A stretch of 20,383 nt of DNA from Spirochaetota bacterium (GTDB taxonomy: Bacteria; Spirochaetota; Spirochaetia; B11-G9): positions 1-20,383 of the forward strand of contig QNBL01000009.1 in NCBI GenBank assembly GCA_003641695.1, written 5' to 3'. A model generated the notes under the pieces. The model worked only from the letters and a program-made list of their open reading frames with translations. It did not search any database and had not been told where the DNA came from. The translations under genes and the position numbers were made by a program. Positions 14,119-20,383 of the stretch are shown piece after piece. Within the stretch, counting starts at the first letter, position 1, and the number at the start of each line of letters is the position of its first letter.

Positions 14119-14952
14119 ATGAAACTTTACGAAAAAAGAGAAAGATCGCTTCCCACCGGATGGTATCCTGATACGGAAGAAGGGGTGCGGGAAATTTTAA
14201 TGAAATGGGGGGACATTCATGGAAAGAGAGAAGGGAACTGCATCTCAGGAATAGTTCCCCATGCTGGATGGTTTTTTTCCGGGTATATCGCTTTTTCTGT
14301 AATGAGTAATCTAATTACCGATGCGGAAACGGTTGTGATTGCTGGCGGCCATTTACCCGGAGGGATTTCGGCAATGCTTTTCAACTACAGAGAGCTGGAT
14401 ACACCCCTGGGACCTTTGGAGACTGATTTGATCTTCCTTGAGGAGCTCTCAGAAAGTATCAGGTTTTACGAAGGTACGGAAGCGGATAATACTGTTGAAG
14501 TACAGCTGCCTATCATCAAGTATCTTTTTCCTGAAAGTAAGGTAGTAGCTTTAAGGGTCGGTGCAGGTGACGATGCAATTGAATTAGGAAAAGAAATCGC
14601 AGCAGTTTCAAGGAATCTGGGTAAGAAAACTGTTGTTGTCGGATCCACAGATCTTACACATTACGGACCATCATACGGTTTTACCCCCCACGGAACCGGT
14701 AATTCCGCTCTCCGGTGGGTTAGAGAGGTAAACGACAAAAAAATTATAGATTCCTTTATATCCATGGATGGAGAAAGAGTTCTGGAGCATGGAAACAGGG
14801 ATAAGGCAGCCTGTTCTTCAGGTGCTGCTGCGTGTGCGATAGCATTCGCCCGGGAAAAAGGCAGGACAAGGGGAGAGCTGATTTCTTACAAAACCAGTAA
14901 TGATGTATATCAGGGAGACTCTTTTGTCGGTTATGCAGGCGTAGTGTACTAG
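14119..14952 (+). CDS. amrB: MEMO-family protein (AmmeMemoRadiSam system protein B)
   Basis: This 277-residue protein belongs to the MEMO family, whose fold resembles class III (LigB-type) dioxygenases. Family marks are GWYPDTEE near the N-terminus, PHAGWFFSG with H48, GGH with H78 (usually GPNH or GPSH), TPLGPLETD, VEVQLPIIKYLFPES, STDLTHYG with H181, and a C-terminal Cys-rich segment ACSSGAAACAI. The three histidines that form the metal-binding site in relatives are present. In many prokaryotes the partners are a radical-SAM protein and AMMECR1; neither is in this window. Its substrate is unknown. The stop TAG lies in the palindrome CTAG, which also carries the stop of the convergent DUF115 gene. 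Confidence 0.85.
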   Translation: MKLYEKRERSLPTGWYPDTEEGVREILMKWGDIHGKREGNCISGIVPHAGWFFSGYIAFSVMSNLITDAETVVIAGGHLPGGISAMLFNYRELDTPLGPLETDLIFLEELSESIRFYEGTEADNTVEVQLPIIKYLFPESKVVALRVGAGDDAIELGKEIAAVSRNLGKKTVVVGSTDLTHYGPSYGFTPHGTGNSALRWVREVNDKKIIDSFISMDGERVLEHGNRDKAACSSGAAACAIAFAREKGRTRGELISYKTSNDVYQGDSFVGYAGVVY

Positions 14953-16622
14953 GATGCAATTACCTTTGCTACTGTTTTTACTGTCCAGTCATGAGTTTTC
15001 TTAAGAATCTCCATTCCTCCGGTGTCCGGTGAACATGTCCTCCTTATTGCAGCTGCTGCGGGGAAAAGGGTAATGCAAACCTCTTTCTGTCTGGAGGTAA
15101 GAGAGTTCATATATCCGGATATGGACTCGGTAGGTACCGGAAGAGATTCAAGATCCTTGTAATATGAGAAAAGAAAATGATTCCATGAGAAATCCGCAGG
15201 TCCTGCGGAAAAAATACTTGATATTTCGTCTGATTCAGGATGTTCTTTATACTCGGGAATTTCTATTATTTCTCCGTCTCCTTCAGGAATGATTACTTTG
15301 GAATTGAGGCCACTGATCAGTTTTTCAAGTCTTTTTTTATAACTAATCATCGGTTTTGTCACGTACCGCGAGCTTCTGTTATCAGTAACATGGTTGGTCT
15401 CATCGTTGTGAAAAATAAAATCGGCAAAAAAATCTTCCAGTGGTTGTTTTCTGTTTGTCAGAGAACTGAAATATGGATATAAATAGGTACCTCTGGCATA
15501 ACTCTTGCCGTAGGGATAGGAGAAGTCAACCCCGAAAAGAAAAATCTTTTTCGCCCCAAGAGAGTAGGCAAGAGATACTGCTGCATGGCTGACATTTCCA
15601 CCGGAAGTATCTATAAAGGGGAATTCCCTCCATCTTTTCTTTACATAGAGTGAGAAAGGATGTCCGCTGGTGAAGAAAAGAACATTGTCAGTAAGCCGGG
15701 TTATAAGCTGCGGTGAAGCAAGATCAAGAACAAGAGGAATATCATCCGGGATTCCGGTCATAAAGTGATGAAAAGTAATATGCTGACAGTCAATGGACAA
15801 AATAAGGTCAGGCTTGATTCCATTTTTTAAAAGAGCAGGAAAAGCAGTATCTGTTGAAATCAGAAATCCGTCTTTAGAATGCTCTTTTAACTGAGGCAGC
15901 TGCTTTTCCAACGAAGGTCCTGCTCCGGCAATGAGTGCTTTTTTGACAGGAGAAATAACCGTGGTGGTTTTTTCAGCCGCCTTCAGATTGAGAATTGTAT
16001 TAATGAACCATCTTTTACCGAAGTAGGATTGTACTGAAAAATCTTCTGACAGGGGAGTTATAACATCATTGATAGTTTTTGTAACACTGGAAAAAAAATC
16101 ATTTTCCATATCCACTCTTGATCTGAGTTTAAGGATATCAAGGTTGCCAGATATGGCAGGAATATAATTCTCCAGGATATGGCTGGATATATCGTCCGGT
16201 GAGGGATCAATAAGAATACGGACCCTTTTATCAAGAAAAAGAGAAGTCAGATTAAAACTAGTGAGTATTTTCTTGAAAAAGCCATAATCTTTGTCAATTA
16301 CAAGGATTTCTGATATCTGCTTATCTTCAAGAAAGGGTAGTATATGATAACCGGCACCGAATCCAAGAATAATTATGTACCCTTTAGCCTTAAAAGTAGA
16401 ATAGAACCTTTTCCCTTCCTTCACCGGGTCAAAGGTTGAATGCAGAGGGATAGCTCTGCTGTTTTTTTTCAAAAAAGGAACCCGCATTCCTGTCCTGCTT
16501 TCTTTTATCAGGCACTGATCTGATTCCTCAGCATAACTTATTTTAGAAGCGAGGGAAGAATTAGTTGCCGAAAGGGCAAGAAGATTGGATTCAAGAAACG
16601 ATTGATTACTCTGTTTCTGCAT
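14949..16622 (-). CDS. DUF115 / MptE-like (Maf-type glycosyltransferase) homolog, paralog 2
   Basis: This 557-residue protein is a second DUF115 member. An N-terminal Rossmann-like part has IIILGFGAGYHI (83-94) and VIDKD (108-112). The family core has IAGAGPSLEKQLPQL with GAGPSL at 233-238, LISTDTAFPALLKNGIKPDL, and FLFGVDFSYPYGKSYARGT. KRWFINTILNL just before the core corresponds to WIRN-type motifs in the two other copies. Of the three it looks the most complete. The ATG overlaps the end of paralog 3 by 17 bases, so the two are translated from one mRNA. By family it may transfer a sugar, perhaps nonulosonic-acid-like, to a flagellar or envelope protein; this is inference. Confidence 0.8.
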   Translation of the reverse strand: MQKQSNQSFLESNLLALSATNSSLASKISYAEESDQCLIKESRTGMRVPFLKKNSRAIPLHSTFDPVKEGKRFYSTFKAKGYIIILGFGAGYHILPFLEDKQISEILVIDKDYGFFKKILTSFNLTSLFLDKRVRILIDPSPDDISSHILENYIPAISGNLDILKLRSRVDMENDFFSSVTKTINDVITPLSEDFSVQSYFGKRWFINTILNLKAAEKTTTVISPVKKALIAGAGPSLEKQLPQLKEHSKDGFLISTDTAFPALLKNGIKPDLILSIDCQHITFHHFMTGIPDDIPLVLDLASPQLITRLTDNVLFFTSGHPFSLYVKKRWREFPFIDTSGGNVSHAAVSLAYSLGAKKIFLFGVDFSYPYGKSYARGTYLYPYFSSLTNRKQPLEDFFADFIFHNDETNHVTDNRSSRYVTKPMISYKKRLEKLISGLNSKVIIPEGDGEIIEIPEYKEHPESDEISSIFSAGPADFSWNHFLFSYYKDLESLPVPTESISGYMNSLTSRQKEVCITLFPAAAAIRRTCSPDTGGMEILKKTHDWTVKTVAKVIAS

Positions 16623-18138
16623 ATGATTTTAAAGTACCCCTTACTGTTTCTTCGGCTGTCTTAATTATCGGATAAAGATCGTCTGCAGTGCAGCTTACAC
16701 CGGAAGATAGTTTTTTTACACACGTAATAATTTCTTTCAATGAGAAAATATGGAATAAACCGGTTAATGATTCATCCTGGGCAAGAAAATTGAATAAGTC
16801 CTGAAAACCGGATACCTCAAGGAGATTCTTTTTTAAGCGTACGAGTTTTTCGATGATTACCTGCAGGGTAGTATCAACCTGATTAAAAGATTTCGGTTTT
16901 GTATCGAAAGAAAAAGAAATTCCAGGTGATACAGCGGCTTTGCTGCCGGTTACCAGACGGATTACCTCATTTCCGCTTAATGAGTGAAAAGATTTTAATT
17001 CCACAGTTGATGGATTAACCCTGAAAACTTTATTACTGATTTTGACAGTGTTAAACCAGTTAGCATAGGTTTGGTAAGCTCTATTGTTTCCCTTAAACTG
17101 CGAATCAATCTTACGTGAATATAATATGTCAAGACAAGGATGGATCCTGGTTTCCCTGCTTTTAAGATAAATCTCAAAGGTGTGCGGTTTTACATGGCTG
17201 TGTACATCACTGAACGCAAGATCAAGTCCTGCTATAAATACACGGTTGCTGGTCAGTTTTAAAGAGAGGAATAGGGCCGTTGCTGCAACAGTCCCGGTTT
17301 CAAAGAGATCTACAGACGGGTAAGGAATAAATGCAGACATCCATTCTTCCAATTCAGAATTCTGGTTTATCAGGAGAACAGGTCCGGTACCCCTTACATG
17401 GCTTGCAGTTACCGGCATTGCAAGGGGAATCCCTTTGATAAAATCTTTCCTGAAATGAAATTTATTCCAGAAGCCGGGATCTGTGTTTACAATTAAATCG
17501 GGATAAACCGAATTGTGCTCAAGGGCATAAAGGGAAGAGGGAAGCGCAGTTATAAAGAAATAACCCCGGTATTCCTTTATAAGCGGGATCATTTGAGAGA
17601 GAGAAGGTCCTGCAGCGGTAATAAGAACAGGTTTTTTAATTTTAAATGATTCTGGATTAATAACTGTATTGATGTGCATTAAATTGAGGTAAGAATTTCG
17701 AATCCACCTTCTGTTGAAGTTAACAGTTGTAACTACAGAGGCGTTTCTTTCTTCCAGGAATGAAAAAACTATATCAGAAACTTTCTTATGAATTCCAGGG
17801 AATGCTTTTGAGCATGGTTTCCATTCAACAAGCCGGAGAACTGGAAGCATAAAATCGGGAATTGAAAGACCCAAAAAACTTTTCAATGAGGTTTTTGAAC
17901 CGTAATACCATGACAGGTCTTTATTTTCAGCATTGTCATAAAAATCTTTGCCGTAGTAAATTGATACAGCTATGGAACCCGGATACCTGTGTATCAGCTC
18001 TTTCTTAAGATATTCCCCCCCCGGACCGGTGAGCAGGAATAGATACCGTCCCTTTTCTATGTTTATGGAATCAACGTACCTTGAAGCTTCTCGTTCAGGT
18101 GCATAGGCTGAATGAATGGTAATACCGTTATATTTCAA
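16606..18138 (-). CDS. DUF115 / MptE-like (Maf-type glycosyltransferase) homolog, paralog 3
   Basis: This 510-residue protein is the most divergent of the three DUF115 members. The core loop reads ITAAGPSLSQMIPLI (AAGPSL at 175-180), with Ala in place of the first Gly. It is preceded by RRWIRNSYLNL (143-153) and followed by SVYPDLIVNTDPGF and FIAGLDLAFSDVHSH. The start codon is TTG, translated as Met: AGAGGA lies upstream at normal distance and the N-terminus IHSAYAPEREASRYV matches the HS-x-x-x-P-x-x-EA motif of the family. The gene begins 12 bases after the preceding stop, in a small hairpin holding the ribosome-binding site, and overlaps the next DUF115 gene by 17 bases. Loss of the Gly might mean altered or no nucleotide-sugar binding. 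Confidence 0.75.
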   Translation of the reverse strand: MKYNGITIHSAYAPEREASRYVDSINIEKGRYLFLLTGPGGEYLKKELIHRYPGSIAVSIYYGKDFYDNAENKDLSWYYGSKTSLKSFLGLSIPDFMLPVLRLVEWKPCSKAFPGIHKKVSDIVFSFLEERNASVVTTVNFNRRWIRNSYLNLMHINTVINPESFKIKKPVLITAAGPSLSQMIPLIKEYRGYFFITALPSSLYALEHNSVYPDLIVNTDPGFWNKFHFRKDFIKGIPLAMPVTASHVRGTGPVLLINQNSELEEWMSAFIPYPSVDLFETGTVAATALFLSLKLTSNRVFIAGLDLAFSDVHSHVKPHTFEIYLKSRETRIHPCLDILYSRKIDSQFKGNNRAYQTYANWFNTVKISNKVFRVNPSTVELKSFHSLSGNEVIRLVTGSKAAVSPGISFSFDTKPKSFNQVDTTLQVIIEKLVRLKKNLLEVSGFQDLFNFLAQDESLTGLFHIFSLKEIITCVKKLSSGVSCTADDLYPIIKTAEETVRGTLKSYAETE

Positions 18139-18152
18139 AGAGGTGTTCCTCT
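18139..18152 (-). promoter_or_regulatory. Small hairpin covering the ribosome-binding site and TTG start of DUF115 paralog 3
   Basis: In the minus-strand mRNA the arms AGAGG and CCUCU pair around the loop AACA, directly before the UUG start codon. The first arm contains both the last two bases of the preceding UAG stop and the Shine-Dalgarno sequence. A ribosome finishing the upstream gene would open the hairpin, which would couple the two genes. The stem is only five base pairs. Confidence 0.35.
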
Positions 18153-19071
18153 AAAGGATATCCAGCTTGGAAAGAAGTACTTCTGCATCTCTGCCGTGTT
18201 CGGGATACAAAATATAGGATCGTTTTATAACGGGTAGATCAGACTGAATATTAAAATAATTTTTTAAGGTTGATTCAATTTGCGTTATCAGGAGTTGTGG
18301 ATTTTTCAAGGTATTTGAGGAAAAAAGCAGCAAAGATGTATAAAAATCTATCTGTAATATTCTACCGGAAATATTAACCATAGAGAAGACTGTATCGAAA
18401 ATATCCTGGGAGATCTGCTTATCTTCCTGGTTTTCAGATCCAGATTCAGAAATAATGGAAATGAGGTCCTCATACTGAAGTTTAATAAGAAAAATAACAG
18501 AATCCTTATGCTTTGAAAGGTACCGTGATACGAAAGGTATTACCGATGAGTCATTGGGTACAGCTGATTTTTTAATGCTTTCAAGCTTGGATAACTTGTC
18601 AAGGATGAGGGTTAGAGCTTTTATCTCTTCTTTAACAAATAACGATTGCTCAATCATATGTGAATTGATACTCAGAAATGCAGTCTCTTTCTGCTTTACA
18701 AAAACGATGTTCTTAAGTCCAGAGAACTCACGTATTGAAAGTAGTGGCTTGAAATTCTGAAGATCTTCAGGTGAAGTAAGTGCATTAAAATGTTCTTCCT
18801 TGAAAACTGAACTCAAGAATTTATTGTTAAATCTTACTCTTCGGCTGGATGTCACATCAATTCCGTTTTGTACTACCGGAAGCCAAAGATCATCTTTGGG
18901 GTTATAAAGAAGAAACAAGGCTTTTTTTATTCCGAAAAAATTGCAGAAGAGGTTTAAAGATTCTGAAGGATATGTTTCATCCGTGGATAAATTCCCCTCA
19001 CTGATAATAAACTCTTCATAGCTTTTTTTTTTAGAATCCTTTGTATCTAAAGCAGTGTTTAGTAATCCCAT
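18151..19071 (-). CDS. GAF-like plus degenerate GGDEF-like cytoplasmic protein
   Basis: This 306-residue protein has no membrane span. Residues about 35-150 look like a GAF-type sensory domain (LNLFCNFFGIKKALFLLYN, WLPVVQNGID). Residues about 165-306 resemble a decayed GGDEF fold: IDFYTSLLLFSSN (241-253) fills the place of the GGDEF strand pair with no signature left, and the end YILYPEHGRDAEVLLSKLD fits the family's closing segment. No cyclic-di-GMP synthesis is expected. It starts four bases after the acidic-protein stop and ends 12 bases before a DUF115 gene, so it is inside the same operon. Domain calls rest on pattern and are tentative; the gene itself is well supported by its operon position. 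Confidence 0.6.
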   Translation of the reverse strand: MGLLNTALDTKDSKKKSYEEFIISEGNLSTDETYPSESLNLFCNFFGIKKALFLLYNPKDDLWLPVVQNGIDVTSSRRVRFNNKFLSSVFKEEHFNALTSPEDLQNFKPLLSIREFSGLKNIVFVKQKETAFLSINSHMIEQSLFVKEEIKALTLILDKLSKLESIKKSAVPNDSSVIPFVSRYLSKHKDSVIFLIKLQYEDLISIISESGSENQEDKQISQDIFDTVFSMVNISGRILQIDFYTSLLLFSSNTLKNPQLLITQIESTLKNYFNIQSDLPVIKRSYILYPEHGRDAEVLLSKLDIL

Positions 19072-19075
19072 TTAC

Positions 19076-20383
19076 TTAATGCAGCCCCAACTCGTCAAAA
19101 AGTTTTTTATAAACTGAAAAATACTCAGAATTTGCAAACTCTTCAATCTTTTCTTCAGGGAGTGATTCAAGAAGCTGATCCATATATGATAGAACAGAGA
19201 TAACCTCAGACTGCAGATGAGTGGGGATTGGTTCTTCTCCAGGGATTCCCTCCGGGGCCACTGGTGGTTCTCCGGAAAGTTCTTCTGCTGATTCTGCAAT
19301 TTCCATTACATCTTCCTGCACTTCATCAGCTGGTATTTCTTCAGGTAATTCAATGGGACTGGAGATTGAATCATCATCCTGGAGTTCAGGTATCTCAATA
19401 TCAATGGCAGTGCTTTCCATGGGTTCTGAAGGCTCTTCCGGGGGCAGAACATCAATTTCTTCATCAAGGTCACTGAGTTCCGGCAGGTTTTCTACAAACT
19501 GTTCTTCAACCATTTCCCCTGCTTCTTCGGAATTATCCATTTCTTCAGGTGTCTCAAGATCGGTAATGTCTGAATCCAGAGAGAGCTCTTCTTCCGGTAT
19601 CTCAAGATTCGGCAGATCAGAATCAAGGGATAATTCTACAGGTTCTTCCTCTTCATCTTCATCTATATCCTCGATGTCAATGAGTTCCGGAGTTTCCTCC
19701 GCTGCCTCATCAAGGATTTCCAGATCTATCAGATCATCATCTTCAGTATCTAAATTAAGTTCAGAAACGTCATCAAGTTCAAGGCTTTCAAGCTCCAAAT
19801 CAGGTTCGTCTTCAAAGTCCACCTCTTCGGAAAATACATCTTCCTGTATCTCTTCTGTCTCCTCAAGTTCATTGAGTTCGATTTCTTCAACTTCCGGAAT
19901 TTCTTCTTCCAGGGAAAGCTCATCCACTATGTCAGGCTGATCAATTAAATCCTGACTTTCTGCTTCGGGAACTTCTTCATCCGGAGAAAGTTCTTCAGCA
20001 TTTTCAAGGGATTCCGTTTCTATGGCTTGTTCTTCTGTTATATCAGCAGTATTAAGGATATTATCGAGTTCATCTCCTGTTAGAGCTATGGTTTCATCAT
20101 CATCTTCATTGAAGAAATCACTCTCCTCTTCAAGCAATTCAGCTGTTTGAGAAACAGCAGCTGGAGCTGCATCAGCGGTCCTGAGAGTTGATAATTCCTC
20201 TTTCATCGTAAGGATTTCATTCTTTATGGTGAGGAGTTCGTTTTCAATCTTTTTTAAGACTTCAGAAGCCGATTCGACAGATACCTCGTCTGCTGCCTCA
20301 GGTAAAAATTCACTTCCAACTGCATCATCCTCTTCGGTTGCTGTAAGGTCTTCGATAATACTTTCAGTTTCATCAAAGTCAGC
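19076..20383 (-). CDS. Highly acidic, repeat-containing protein with coiled-coil segment, 5' end outside window
   Basis: The frame is open to the window edge, so the start lies beyond it; the Met at 20206 is internal. The 435 visible residues begin with a short acidic part, then a coiled-coil-like segment around VLKKIENELLTIKNEILTMK with heptad spacing. A long Glu/Asp-rich region follows, with repeats such as ELSLEEEIPEVE, ELSLDSDLPNLEIPEE and ELSLDSDITDLETPEE. The protein closes with a more ordinary domain (SEVISVLSYMDQLLESLPEE, then FANSEYFSVYKKLFDELG) that looks folded and conserved. No membrane span is visible. It is the first visible gene of the operon with the GAF/GGDEF-like protein and two DUF115 proteins. 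I do not recognise a named family; a scaffold for the downstream proteins is a guess. Confidence 0.7.
   Translation of the reverse strand, partial: ADFDETESIIEDLTATEEDDAVGSEFLPEAADEVSVESASEVLKKIENELLTIKNEILTMKEELSTLRTADAAPAAVSQTAELLEEESDFFNEDDDETIALTGDELDNILNTADITEEQAIETESLENAEELSPDEEVPEAESQDLIDQPDIVDELSLEEEIPEVEEIELNELEETEEIQEDVFSEEVDFEDEPDLELESLELDDVSELNLDTEDDDLIDLEILDEAAEETPELIDIEDIDEDEEEEPVELSLDSDLPNLEIPEEELSLDSDITDLETPEEMDNSEEAGEMVEEQFVENLPELSDLDEEIDVLPPEEPSEPMESTAIDIEIPELQDDDSISSPIELPEEIPADEVQEDVMEIAESAEELSGEPPVAPEGIPGEEPIPTHLQSEVISVLSYMDQLLESLPEEKIEEFANSEYFSVYKKLFDELGLH
19541..19636 (-). repeat. Two tandem copies of a 16-residue acidic repeat
   Basis: ELSLDSDLPNLEIPEE is directly followed by ELSLDSDITDLETPEE, 12 of 16 residues identical, encoded by two 48-base units (19589-19636 and 19541-19588). 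Looser copies (ELSLEEEIPEVE, ELSPDEEVPEAE) occur nearer the N-terminus. The pattern suggests growth of the acidic region by unit duplication. Confidence 0.6.

Noticed and set aside
19221..19940. A 239-codon serine-rich open frame on the plus strand
   Set aside because: It is the antisense of the Glu/Asp-rich coding region, whose GAA/GAT-type codons read as serine codons on the other strand. It has no ribosome-binding site and no family features.
20204..20206. ATG as the start of the acidic protein
   Set aside because: The same frame stays open for 59 more codons to the window edge, with the same acidic composition and a coiled-coil pattern that spans this Met, so the true start lies outside.

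Overview
The window looks like chromosomal DNA from a spirochaete, most likely a free-living member of the Spirochaetaceae. This rests on gene content: several divergent MptE-like/Maf-type (DUF115) proteins, an mcsA-mcsB-clpC cluster without ctsR in view, and degenerate GGDEF-like proteins next to the DUF115 genes. No rRNA or other phylogenetic marker is present, so the taxon is an inference. Coding density is very high. No stretch over 300 bases lacks a gene; the two largest gaps are 4097-4210 and 14040-14118, both divergent promoter regions. I saw no tRNA, rRNA, CRISPR array, insertion sequence or prophage.

Layout from left to right. The 3' half of lepA (+) converges on a minus-strand pair: a PpiD-like periplasmic foldase (2594-4096) followed by a DUF115 protein (927-2582). 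A 114-base divergent region separates this pair from a tightly packed plus-strand run of eight genes (4211-12983): mcsA, mcsB, clpC, rnz, then a Gld-type ABC exporter module (ATPase, permease, GldG-like, DUF4340). These join end to end with overlaps or gaps of at most 15 bases. A minus-strand membrane protein with a degenerate GGDEF domain (12984-14039) comes next and is divergent from a MEMO/AmrB-family gene (14119-14952). The right part is a minus-strand operon read from beyond the window edge: a very acidic coiled-coil protein (5' end missing), a GAF-like/degenerate-GGDEF protein, and two more DUF115 proteins in tandem.

How the genes may work together. McsA, McsB and ClpC form a protein-quality-control set in which McsB marks arginines and ClpC reads the mark. 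Here the ClpC pocket residues are intact, but McsB has substitutions at residues regarded as catalytic. The divergent PpiD-like protein deals with folding on the outer side of the inner membrane. The DUF115 proteins resemble the motility-associated (Maf) glycosyltransferases that decorate flagellins; that role here is inference.

Points for a second look are the altered McsB, an 8-bp perfect inverted repeat in the ppiD/mcsA divergent promoter, two genes whose -10 box sits six bases before the ATG (possible leaderless mRNAs), a terminator-like hairpin inside the first codons of a DUF115 gene, and the four-gene acidic/GGDEF-like/DUF115/DUF115 cassette, for which I know no established function.
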